From Laetiporus sulphureus 93-53 (lineage: Eukaryota > Basidiomycota > Agaricomycetes > Polyporales > Laetiporaceae), in the NCBI RefSeq assembly GCF_001632365.1, contig NW_024468518.1, positions 282,143-346,142 on the forward strand: a DNA stretch of 64,000 nt, given 5' to 3'. Numbering within the stretch: position 1 is the first letter of the stretch; the number at the start of each line of letters is the position of its first letter. Below, piece by piece: positions 31,621 through 42,326 of this stretch. The translations under genes were made by a program, and so were the position numbers. The notes beneath the pieces are model-generated. The model had not been told where the DNA came from and did not search any database. It saw only the letters and a program-made list of their open reading frames with translations.

Positions 31621-33480
31621 CTGGCAGGCTTCATGCCATGCAGTGCACACCTCAAACCAAATTCACCTTCGCTCACGATGAGGGATGTCCCCATACCCAG
31701 AATTTCTGATGGCACTGTACCACGCAGTATATGCCTTACAGGATCCTGGTTACCAGCTTTGGATACTTAAACTTGTCGTTCTCAGTCACCAAGTCCTGAT
31801 GGCTTTTGTACTATGCAGTGTACGTCCTACAGGGTCACTGATTGAGCTTTGAGTTTCCAAATTGCCTTTCCTGAAAAGGGCTTAGCACATCGTCAATGTG
31901 TGCCTCAGATAAGGGCTTCTCTTCTGGATTACCGCTCAGATAACCACTTGTGCTTGAGTTCATTCTGTGAAAGAAAAACTCTCGCTGTGAAGAATAATTT
32001 ACTTCAGTATTCTCCTAATCTGCATTTGAAGTTTAATTTGCTCTGGTGTCTCTGTCACCGTGATGTTTTCCTAGAATTCTACCTACTCCGCAAATAAAGC
32101 ACTTGGTGTCTCTAGACGAGGTCTCTACTCCTGGTCGCTTTGTTTTTGCTGTTTGGTAAGCCCATATAACCAATTTCTTTTCTGATTATGCTGAAAAGTT
32201 CACCCAGCCAGAGGCTTCTATTGTGTGAGAGAATTTGGCCTGAATCTTCTTTATGCTGGGATAGCAGTCTGTCCAGTTGTGAATTCTGCCTACTCCACAG
32301 AGTGCTTGATGTTTCAGCCTACCTTCTTTATAACCTGACACAGCAGCCTAACCAGTGTAAATCATGACACAGAGAAGTGGTCTCCCTTTCTCGCTTTTTA
32401 GAGTGATCAGCTAATCACTTCGGATTCCTGCCTACTTCCCATTTGAAGTGCTTGGTGGTCCTGGTCTTTTATTCTCTGGTGCCCTATAACTGATTATCGG
32501 TCATATCCTAGAGCTTAGAGAGGTAGGACTCAGGTCAAATAAGGTTGCTCGCTCAAGGAAGGCCCACCCAGCTAGTCAGGTCAGAGTGTTCTCTCTACTT
32601 CACGAATTCTGTCTTGATGCCTCAGTCCAAAGACACTACTTTTGCGTAGTGGTTCTAAACCTGAGCAGGTTGACCTGTAGAAAACCTCTTTCAAATGTTA
32701 TAAAGTGTTCCCTGGGAACCTTCAGTCATGTGTGCTTTCTCACACGTACTAGCCCCTCACTCATTGGGCAGAGATGATAGATGTTACTCGTACTATCCCG
32801 TTAGCAGTAGAAGACTGCCAGCAAAGGTTTACAGTGTTGTCCACAGATATAGCCAAGACAGAGTAGTGAGGTATTCACTCTCCTCTTGCTAAGGCCTTTG
32901 ATACAGCTACTGCACGTCACTCACAGGTTACTAGGTTTACTGTACTGGCTCTTAGCAAGCGTACGAGCTTACTACCTCTTGAGAGTGATATTAGAGTGAG
33001 CACCAAAGGTTAAGAACAGAGAATGATTCCTAGAAATGTAAGGTGGAAGAGGTTATCTTTCCCTGCAGTTTCTGGCCCCTTTATATAGTCGCAGACCTAC
33101 AGTCTGGGATACTAGTACAAGGGGTCTCGACACAGCCTCTGTAGCTAATCATAGCATAAATGAAATAGACTGAGACAAATACTAACCGCTGTGAGCCAAG
33201 TAATTGGTAAGCTAATGTTAGTACATGTGAAATGGAAAACCTGAAACATGAAGGTCTTGATCACATGACCTGAGTGAGTAAATAATGAAAATGAAAAACT
33301 GCTAACCCTAGCATATGTCCTCAAGATCTATGAACCATAATTTAATAAATGCTGTGTCACATGAAACAGAAACTGTCACATGATCATGAAAGAGATGCTG
33401 AAACTGTAACAGCATGTTGCTGGTATATGATACGAGTAATTACAGTGTGGAGCCCCATTTTGATGCTTTCCTGAGGCTCG
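31621..33480 (-). repeat. Leader or LTR region of element C with degenerate repeats
   Basis: No coding region supported. A 35-45 bp motif, on the plus strand like attctgcctactcc..aagtgcttggtgtctc, recurs at about 32,014, 32,076, 32,282 and 32,425. A minus-strand TATATAAAG near 33,083-33,095 could be the LTR promoter. The LTR ends were not found. Confidence 0.35.
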
Positions 33481-34269
33481 CTTGCTCATACAGCTGATCA
33501 TGGTCTCATGAGGCTCTCAGGTAGACTTCGTATATATATGAACTCTATATTGACAGAAGCTGATGTCTGTTGCATGAGCTCTGCATTCTCTGGGAGGAGT
33601 GTAAGGAGTGAGTGGCTGCCAGAATGAGAACCATACCCAAATAAGGAAGGTTCAGAAGGTCCATTCGAGCTGAGAATGGCAGAGCTGCATCGAAGAACAT
33701 CCATTTTCAGTGGTGCCAGATCGGACTGTCAAAATAAAGATGTTTCCACATAGTGGCTGATGATTCTTGACAATTGCATTAGTGTTGCAACTGAGTCATC
33801 CTCGGATTCATCCACTGTTCACTCACAGATATTTACCAGTGTTCTCAAGACCCCAATCTTTGTAGGAATAAAATCTCCGAGGGGGCTGCTCACTGACAGT
33901 AGAATAGAACATGAAACTCTGAAAAAATTGCATTGTGGGCCGGTGATAGTAAGGTGATCTTTTACACAGATCTTTGGCTCTATTTGATGATATTTCTCTT
34001 CATTAGCTCTAATGTCACCTCCCCCTCCCCCACACATCGATCCTAATGCCACCACACCCCCCTTCCCCAATGCACTCATTCTATGTTCCATGCCAATGCC
34101 ATCATTCCTCCCCCCTCCCGCACACACACATGGAGACATTATACTCGACCATAATGCCACCATATTTTCCCTCTTTGCCCTCCCCTCCTGGGTGTTCTCA
34201 TTTCACACCCCCATGCATGTTGTCATTTCATGCTGAGCTATCACTAAATGTTCTTGATCTATGTGATGT
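33481..34269. other. Unassigned repeat-zone DNA with a CCACCA/CCCC-rich stretch
   Basis: A 68-codon minus-strand frame (33,498-33,704) has no recognised domain. At 34,012-34,220 a pyrimidine-rich stretch carries three imperfect repeats of about 55 bp built on aatgccaccac. Nothing else supported. Confidence 0.3.
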
Positions 34270-34570
34270 AAGATAATATACATTCATCTATGCATCTATT
34301 GTATTTCTGTCTCCCCTGAACTTTTGTCCACCATTCCATCGTTTCTTGGTCCAGTACAGCTAATCTCTCATCTTCCATCAGCAATTGCTCATTGTGAGGT
34401 TCGTGGAACATCTCTTCACTGAAGTCCCTGAGAATTCAGATGGTATCCCTGCCATGGCTACATGACAGTGCAACATATAGATTGAAGAGGCTCAGCTTTC
34501 CAGTCAGAGGCTTTGCTATGTCGATCAACACATACATTCAGTGAGTGGCTGGAGCAACAGGCAGTACATT
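34270..34570 (-). pseudogene. Helitron-type PIF1 helicase C-terminal relic
   Basis: Minus strand: AKPLTGKLSLFNLYVALSC then GRDTI-stop-ILRDFSEEMF and LLMEDERLAVLDQETMEWW. This is the C-terminal helicase signature (LYVALSR, motif VI region) of the PIF1-like helicases carried by fungal Helitrons. The TGA replaces an expected Arg. Sequence up to about 34,870 may be more of the same element in other frames, but no Rep domain or Helitron ends were found. Confidence 0.65.
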
Positions 34571-35158
34571 ACTTTCAACATTTCAGGACGAAGGTCCAAT
34601 TGTTGCACCTTTCAGGAAGTTATGACAGTGCCAATGGAAGCAATTAAAATCATGCTGGTTATTGCAGTAGCATTATCTCGACATCAAGAGAGGGGGTTGC
34701 AGCTCGAATGATGCTACGAGAATGACACTGAATGCATTTGGCTACATCTCAGTACTGGTCTCAAAAAAATGCACAGCATTTCCTATGACAACTTGATATA
34801 AAGGCAGCCTGTTTATAAGGATTCTCCACAGGTGCGGCAGTGCATGTGGACCACATCCGAAATCAGCATTTATTTCACCTGTGAGGTTTGAACCACACTG
34901 AGCCTCTTGTTTTTGTATCACAGTACAAGGCTACAGTCTTTTCAACAGAGGCACATCTTCAATCTTCAGTACAACTCATCTCGGCGAGTGAAGGCAGGGC
35001 CCGATTCCTCGGACTTAGTGTCGGAGAAGATCGCACGGATTATCTTATCATGTTCCGATAAGGAAGTTGGAAGGAATCACGTGACTATATGGGCGCTCTT
35101 TACCTCATTCCATCGCGAGAGTGGCCATCCAATCGTTCACTTTCTATCTGAAACCGTC
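34571..35158. other. Junction between repeat zone and genes; NFU1 upstream region
   Basis: Decayed DNA to about 34,900, then the presumed NFU1 5' region. TCACGTGA at 35,077-35,084 lies 75 bp before the ATG. Confidence 0.4.
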
Positions 35159-36239
35159 ATGTCTGCTGCATCCGCCTTCCCGTCTGTCAAAGCCCTCGCG
35201 AGTACATCGAGGAACGCCCTGCGTCACCGCTCTAAGCTCCCGTTGTCCCTTCGTGCTTCCCGGAGAGAATCGTCGGCGACTGCATCTTGCCTCGCTAACC
35301 TACACCATGGCACAACCCTGGCAACGTTCTCTCCAACACATCCGGCAAGAAAGTTGTCCAGTATGGAGAGACCACTGCACTGTATTTGAGTTCTTGTATA
35401 TTGCGTCGGGTGTATTGCTCATAGCTTTGTAGACCGGTCTATGTTCATCCAAACAGAGACCACGCCGAATGAGGACTCGCTCAAATTCATTCCTGGGGTA
35501 CCTGTCATGGATGATGGCACAGCAGAATTTCTTGATGTAAAATCTGCTCTCAAGTCGCCGTTGGCTATACGGCTTATGGGCATCGAGGGTGTCAACACCG
35601 TATTCTATGGACCAGACTTCGTCACGGTCTCAAAAGATTCAGAGACGTCGTGGTCAGTCATCAAGCCGGAAATATACTCCATTCTCATGGAATTCTTCTC
35701 ATCTGGCCAACCACTGTTCCGCTCGGAAGAGGACCGCGAGGCTGCAGGCCCTCAGGACACGCGGATACTCGACACAGACTCGGAGACGGTCGCGATGATT
35801 AAGGAGCTCCTTGAGACCCGCGTGCGACCGGCGATCATGGAGGACGGTGGGGATATCGAGTTTAGAGGGTTCACAGACGATGGCCACGTGCAGGTGAAGT
35901 TGAAAGGTAGTTGCAGAGGGTGCGATTCGAGTACGGTCACACTGAAGAGCGGCATTGAGCGGATGCTCATGCATTATATCCCTGAGGTCAAGGGTGTTGA
36001 GCAGGTATGCTTGTTCATCTATCCGTGCCAAGTCCATGTTGCCTGACTGCGGCTTTGCCAGGTCCTTGATCAAGAGGAAACCATCGCACTGGATGAGTTC
36101 CAGAAGCTAGAACAACGCCTATCTCGAGAACACGGGCAGACTGATTCGAAGAAGGACCCAAGGTGAGACAGCTGGTCAGATCCTCTTCTGATGACTCACG
36201 CTTGTGGATTACAGTATGGCGCAATACATGTCTGTATAA
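35159..36239 (+). CDS. NFU1: NFU1, mitochondrial iron-sulfur cluster carrier
   Basis: Nfu proteins hand Fe-S clusters to targets such as lipoate synthase and respiratory subunits in mitochondria. Exons 35,159-35,360, 35,433-36,004, 36,062-36,162, 36,215-36,239 give a closed frame of 299 residues. The first about 68 residues are rich in Ser, Ala and Arg with few acidic residues, as in a mitochondrial presequence. Then comes the Nfu N domain (RSMFIQTETTPNEDSLKFIPG) and the C domain with the cluster-binding CxxC (CRGC, near 35,920). The last intron (GTGAGA..TTACAG) is my preference; if retained, translation stops at 36,166, four residues after the common part. HEM3 follows 295 bp downstream on the same strand. 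Confidence 0.9.
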
Positions 36240-36534
36240 ATAGATTTGTACGATACTACCCGCTACAGCGACATCCTAATATCCGCACACCGTCTTGTGT
36301 CTTCGGGCTATCTCTAGGACTAGTGTGGCTCAGATTGCAACACTGCAGAGGTGTACAGTTTGGATAAAGCCAATGGCAGCTACACGATTGCGCAGTGTGG
36401 CCCATCTAGTCTAATCTAATCTAATCCGTTATGCTTCAACTTCGTGATCTAATCTCTTTGCGTGATCGGGATTAGATCAAAGTCTGCGGCATTCCGTGAA
36501 CTCAGCCTGGTCCACCAGTTGTCCATCTTTCTGG
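36240..36534 (+). promoter_or_regulatory. HEM3 upstream region with CTAAT repeats
   Basis: Contains CTAAT repeated three times head to tail (36,411-36,426), another CTAATC at 36,449 and its reverse complement GATTAG at 36,470. No known factor is assigned. Confidence 0.35.
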
Positions 36535-37700
36535 ATGTCTGAATCAAAGCCGCGTATTTTTACGCTCGCCTCTAGGGCCTCGGAGCTTGCTCGAATCCAA
36601 ACGAATATCGTGCGGGATGCATTGGCGGCTCAAAATCCTTCGACCACATTCGAGACTTCTTTCATGTCCACTGGGGGCGACAAGAACCAATCGCAAGCAC
36701 TGTACCTTCTTGGCGGCAAAGCTTTATGGACCAAGGAGTTAGAAGTAGCACTTCGAGAGCGCGAAGTCGACATGCTGGTACACAGCTTTAAGGACGTGCC
36801 GACCGAGCTTCCGGAGGGATGCGAGATTGCTGGGGTCATGGAAAGAGAGAACCCGGTGGATTGTTTGATTGTGCGGAAGGACAAGGAGTGGAAGAGCCTG
36901 GATGATCTGCCGGATGGCAGTGTGGTGGGTACGAGCAGTGTGCGAAGGGTTGCACAATTGAAGCGTCGATATCCGAAGCTGGTCTTCAAGGACGTTGTGA
37001 GTCTTATCCTCATCCAACATCTCTTCTGCTCATGCAGAACGCGTCTTATAATATTATTACTTATAGCGCGGCAACCTGTGCGTATGTCCACGCGCGATGT
37101 CTGCCCGTCTATCCTGACTGTGTCTTGCCCAGAAACACCCGCATGGCGAAACTCGACGCCCCCGACGGGCCGTACGCTGCTCTCATTTTAGCCAAGGCCG
37201 GCATGGTCCGCCTTGGCTGGGGCTCCCGCATCACGGCCGACCTCGGTCCTCCTACCCTCTACCACGCTGTTTCCCAGGGCGCGCTCGCCATCGAGATCCG
37301 CAAGGACGACGCGGAGGCACGCGCTCTCTGTGCCGCGCTCACACATTGGCCGGCGGACTGGTCATGTCGTGCAGAACGTGCGTGTCTCCGCGTCCTCGAG
37401 GGCGGTTGCAGTGTGCCCGTGGGTGTGCATACTGCGCTGAAGGCGGACGCGGGCGGGAAGAGTGGCGTTTTGGCCATTACGGGTTGCGTCACGTCGTTGG
37501 ACGGCGCGAAGCATGTGCAGCATACCATTGAGCGGAGGGTGGAGAGCTTGGAGGAAGCAGAGGCAGTTGGCAAGGAATTGGCTCGCGTTTTGATAGACAC
37601 AGGCGCGAAGGAGATTCTGGATGAGATTAACAAGGATCGAGAGAGGAAAATCGCACAAAGTGCGGCGCAGGAAGGCATTGCTCAGGCAGCGAACGCGTAA
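36535..37700 (+). CDS. HEM3: Hydroxymethylbilane synthase (porphobilinogen deaminase)
   Basis: Joins four porphobilinogens into hydroxymethylbilane, the third enzyme step of haem synthesis, in the cytosol. Exons 36,535-36,996, 37,067-37,077 (11 nt) and 37,133-37,700 give 346 residues, the normal family length. Seen: start MSESKPRIFTLASRASELAR, the catalytic Asp region HSFKDVPTELPEG, the Arg-rich substrate loop GTSSVRRVAQLKRR, and the dipyrromethane-binding Cys in LEGGCSVPVG. The 11-nt exon completes the invariant RGNLNTR motif. The start at 36,535 is chosen because an in-frame ATG 39 bp upstream only adds a non-conserved tail. Confidence 0.95.
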
Positions 37701-38160
37701 TTTATTCTGGGCATGAGTATGAAACTGGTGTAGGAACAGCGTTACAAGTGAATAGGTACTGCGAGATACACGTAATAATACCAGTATGAATCCTCTCCTG
37801 GTAGAATGTTCCTTGCAGCTTACGCTGCACGGCCTCGAAAAAACTTGCACCGTCAGCTATTAGCATCGCAAGAAGGCTCGTTCTGCGTCCCCGCGAGCAC
37901 CTGCATATCTCCTGCAAAGTATGAATGAGAAGCAAGTGACTCTAAGGCGGAGACGGCATCGATGACATTGTTGAAGAGATTTTCGCTCGGGCCACGACCT
38001 TTAAGCAGCATCCGATTTGTGACTGTTTGGCTCGGTGGCGGATCAACATTCGGGCGCTTCGCCGGGGCACGATCATAGCCATAACAGTGACTTTGGTTGT
38101 ACCGACTTGAGCGATTGTGGAGGTACCGACGCTTTGACCCATACTTTCATCTTCAACGCC
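37701..38160. other. Intergenic, HEM3 to UBE2W
   Basis: 460 bp. An open frame runs in from 38,035 but has no ATG before 38,161. No RNA gene or repeat seen. Confidence 0.5.
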
Positions 38161-39172
38161 ATGGCTGTATCTACTAGACGACTCCAGAAAGAGCTGAGGG
38201 AGATTGAGACGCAGGGAACCCCAGTCGGTGCGCTGCTATCCGCTTCCGATCTCCTGCCACCGCTTGCGGGTCGCTCACGCGCTGCGATCACAGGGATCAA
38301 GCTACTGAACGCGGATAACTTTCAGACGTGGTTACTCTCTCTTGAGGTCCTGGGCGACACAGTATACGTGGTATGTCAGTCGTCGTTTCCCATACACGGA
38401 GTGTGAGAGTCCGATGGTGTCGTCCGTCCTTAGGGCGAGATATTCGCGCTCAAGTTCCAATTCGACACTCAATACCCCATATCGTCCCCTGCTGTCACGT
38501 TCGTCGTGGATGACAAATATAAAGCACCTATACATCCGGTAGGCTGGTCTTCCTGTCATCCTTCACTTGGCGTGCTAATTGATCGTCGCTAGCATGTGTA
38601 TTCCAATGGCCATGTGAGTCCTCGATGAGTGTTCCTTGGCGACATCACTCGCCAGATACTGAGATCTCCAGTCTTACTCAATTGTCCACTTTAGATCTGC
38701 GCATCGATACTGGGCAACGATTGGTCGCCCGTGCTGAGCGTGGTGTCAGTTTGTGTGACATTACAGAGCATGCTCGCGTCATGCAAGGTGATGTGCTTCC
38801 TCCACTATGCAACTTAATCATGACTGAGACAGCAATACTTCTGCAGAAGAAGGAGAGGTGAGGGATTACGATGCCTGCCACATCGTCGCTTTGCGCTGAA
38901 CAAGGTGCAGACCTCCAGGTAACGATCGCTATGTGAAGCACGCTCCTGACAATCCGAAGAAGGTTGGTGCTATATGTCTCCATGCAATCTCACTGCTGAT
39001 CCTTCGACCGTGTCGGTATTTAGACTCGCTGGGATTATCATGGTACGTGGCTCCCACGTTCATTTGTGATCTCGCTTCCTCACGAAGTTACCTGGTCAAA
39101 CAGATGACACGTACGTCTCATATCTTTTGAGTATGTTGTATTGAGCTAAGGCTTCACGACGACAGCGTATGA
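38161..39172 (+). CDS. UBE2W: UBE2W-type ubiquitin-conjugating enzyme
   Basis: E2 enzymes of this class attach ubiquitin to the N-terminal amine of flexible protein ends. Nine exons: 38,161-38,370, 38,434-38,538, 38,593-38,613, 38,695-38,787, 38,847-38,857, 38,911-38,962, 39,024-39,042, 39,104-39,110, 39,166-39,172. They encode 174 residues with every phase fitting. Landmarks: RRLQKELREI start, the class-specific HPHVYSNGHIC in place of the usual HPN motif, active-site Cys about residue 114, SILGNDWSPVLSVVSVCVTLQSMLASC, NDRYV, NPKK, and the typical HDDTV end. The intron after NPKK uses the weak donor GTTGGT. Several introns could be retained as alternative forms. Confidence 0.9.
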
Positions 39173-39627
39173 TCTCGGCGACCCGCGCCATCTTTTTTGC
39201 TTATCCGCTTCTGCTTTGTACAGTACTCCTCGAACATCATCCTCTGTCGCATTGCCTCGGGTCTAGAAGAACGTTATGCAGAATACATTGTCTTATGCTG
39301 TTGCTGCTGTCCATGTTACCGTGCTCGTTGTCTTTGTAATCGCACAGTATATACCGAAACGTTGCGCTACAACGTGTTACGGCCGCGCAAACCGCATTCG
39401 GACCCAGGAATTTGTAGAGCGGAGGTACATAACATTTGGTACAACTACACCTGTTACAACACGCCGCCCCTCGCAATGCTGCAAGCTTCTACTGTATATG
39501 AAATCACAACATGGCTTTCGAATAGACAGACAACATGGATATCACGGCGACATCCCAGTATCCAACAGCAAACGCATAGCACCAAAACAAATATCCATGA
39601 GGCTCACGGGAAGCCAATAACATCATG
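39173..39627. other. Convergent intergenic region, UBE2W to copper-fist gene
   Basis: 455 bp holding the two 3' ends. Nothing else supported. Confidence 0.5.
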
Positions 39628-41188
39628 TTAGCGTCGCACAACGACTTCCTCCTGCTGATCAGCCTCGGAACAACCGGAACAACCGTCACCACATCCGCAT
39701 TGGCCCTCAGGGCAGCCACAGCCTCCAGCACAGCCGCATCGCAAGGGCGGCAGCGATACAAGGCCGAAAGCCGCACTGCGCTCCTCCCGCTCTTTGAGAG
39801 CGCCAACGAACAATGTCGGCGGGTACACGGTGATGTTCGTCGCATCCAAGCTCGTCTTGCGCCTGCTCGGCGGCCTAGGCAATGACGCCGCCCGGGCAAA
39901 GAATTCGTCGATGACTGTCGTCCGAGGCACTTCTCCGCTGCCCGAACCAGAGATACTTCGAGAAGTGGAAGAGGGGAGCTCGAATCCCCCTTCGTAATCG
40001 ACGCACGTCCCGCAAGCGTCATCGCAGTCGTCAAAGTCCTCCGAGGCGTGCTCCTCGCCGCGATGCTCCACGCAACCTGGACAGGCGCATTGCACGCCGC
40101 AGCAGCATCCTGAGCCGGCGAGCGATGTTATCTCGCTGAGCGGCGGAATCGGCGGGAAAACAGGTAGTGTCGGGCGACCGAGCGACGGAGAAGCAGACGG
40201 GTCACCGCCCATATACAGAAGAGGAGGGAGCTCGGGGATGCAGTTGTGCGGTTTCGCCGGCGAAGTGGGCGTCTCAGGATTTGCCATAACCGATTTGAAG
40301 CGTTTGTGTTGAACCACTTCCAATTGAGGAGAAGAGCGCCCGGAAACAGAATCGAGCGGCTGCTTCCGGCGCCTCCGTGTTTTGTCCGATGCGGAAGGAG
40401 ACACTTGCTGACTGATCGTCTCAGAGACTGCCTGACTGCAGCAGAAAGCCGCAGCTTCTGCGAGGGCTGCGAGGCCGTTTCCTTGTTGGATGGAAGTTTG
40501 TGGAGTGGATGTGGAGACGTTTTCGGCGGCCTGATCAGAGCTTTCGCATTGGCAGCCAAGAGTGTTCTTGCACGGGCAGATACCAATGGTCGTATCTGCT
40601 CAACGAGTTTTCCGAAACATTTTACCGCAAATGAGAGAAACTTACGAACCTTCAACTGTCATCTCGGAGCCCACAATATTTACGAAGTCTTGCCCATTCG
40701 TCAGCCCTCTGATGCCATGTGGTAGTGCAGGAGCAATGGGCTTGAATCTGCGGGCTAAATATCGCGGTAATGCATATCATGTCAGTTGCATTTACAGAAC
40801 AACATTTTCAACACACGCACACTTCGACATGGGCTTCGTGGACGACTCTCCAACAATAGGATGAGACGTCGCGGTGCTACTGGACAGCGCCGAACAATTG
40901 CACTTGTTGTGCATCCGCTTCGTCTTGCGCAATTCTCGGCACTTCTCGCATTGCGAAACGGGACGGCCCTTCTTCTTGATTTCAAAGAGAGGTCTGTCCG
41001 CGTGTTGGCATGAGGAGGAACGGTGTCCTTTGATGCATGACTCGCTTGAACGTTGAGATCAATACAAACGATCACGGATTGAGGGGTAAAGTAGAGGCAG
41101 TACCATGCATATTTCTGATCGTTTATGTAGACCTGGTTTGGGAAGAATGAATAAAGCACATTACGAGATTGATGAGCAAGCTCACCAT
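39628..41188 (-). CDS. Copper-fist transcription factor (Cuf1/Mac1-like)
   Basis: Copper-sensing DNA-binding regulator of metal-uptake or detoxification genes. Exons on the minus strand: 41,186-41,188 (ATG only), 41,104-41,132, 40,796-41,044, 40,650-40,747, 39,628-40,595; 448 residues, all phases closed. N-terminal copper fist: VYINDQKYACESCIKGHRSSSC..H with zinc ligands, KKGRP minor-groove motif and CEKCRELRKTKRMHNKCNC. Three further Cys arrays: CPCKNTLGCQC (about 40,560), CCCGVQCACPGCVEH (about 40,100) matching CXCX3CXCX2CX2H of S. pombe Cuf1, and a CGCAGGCGC..CGCGDGCSGC end. The Cuf1-like motif argues for a copper-inhibited activator rather than an Ace1 detoxifier. It shares a 1.1-kb divergent promoter with the ABC transporter. 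Confidence 0.85.
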
Positions 41189-42326
41189 GAGTGATCACTC
41201 AAGGTAGAGAACGTCTGGGTAGAGAGTGTCTGGATGAGAAGGCAAGCTGTCCTCGGACTGATGGTGGAACGCTCTAAGAATGCACAACCGATAGGGTTCC
41301 CGGGACTGTCGCAGTCACACGGGGTCACGGAGGAACATCACGCGAATGAGGGAATTTTGCGTGACTCAGCGGAATTATGCAGGGCCGGCAAATGCCGCAA
41401 CCGTAGAGAGCGGTTTCTGCGCGATCCCGGGCAACATTATGACCTGGCTGTGTGATGTATGTGTCATGCGAGCATAATGTACTGCCCGGAGACCTGCCTG
41501 AAGCAGTCACTGCTGTGGAACTGGAAAGACAAGTACCGGACTGGTCATTGCTCCTGGCAGCAACCAACTAGCGCCATACTGCTCTCCAGTCTCGGCTGGA
41601 GGCCGTGGTCATGCAGGCTCCCATAATTTCATTTAAAGCCTGGTTGCGGCTTTAATGCGCGACACACGATTGGAGAGTAGAAGATGGTCTATGTTTGGCT
41701 GAAGAGCATTGAGGACACGCTAAGAAGGGCATGAGGCAGAACGCACTGATGAGGTTGGACCCCGGGTTCAAGTTGATGAGTCTTAACGGCAAGACTCTGA
41801 CGCTCGGGTGCCTTCTCCATGGACCATAGCAGTCAGCACGGACACTAGCACCACCCACAATCCCACAATCTGAGAAAGTTCCTCGCTGATGATGAGGGAA
41901 TTATGCCAATGGTATGAAATCACTCGGCGAGCATATTTCGCTGAGCCGATGAAGTGATAGTTGGTATCGAATGGCTCGAAATGGCTTCATAAGGTGCAAA
42001 GGCAACATGGCGGCAAGCCTCAAAAGCATTCAGAGAGACATTAACCATGGACGAAGGACCATTAAGAGCGCAGAGACCGATATCGTGATGAGGAGTAGCA
42101 CTCTCGCACGACTCGTCGCACAAATGCCTCACTGACTACCACACCTGCCAAAATTAGCGTGTGCACGAAGGCAAAGGTGGTCACGTGGTATATCTCAGCG
42201 CTCGTAAACCCAACGATTACTGCGCGCAGATTCCGAAACGTGAGGCAACTTCTCCCTTCAACTCACCCTTCAAAAACCTGACTTTACACCTGCATTTTTA
42301 TTTGCAGTGCGAAATAGTGTGTCCAA
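41189..42326. promoter_or_regulatory. Divergent promoter, copper-fist gene and ABC transporter
   Basis: 1,138 bp. Contains TGACTCA (about 41,362), a Gcn4/AP-1-type site, and CACGTG near 42,182. No reading frame with family support. Confidence 0.45.

Noticed and set aside
33712..33729. TGGTGCCAGATCGGACTG looked like a tRNA primer site
   Set aside because: No LTR end precedes it and no gag or pol follows on that strand.
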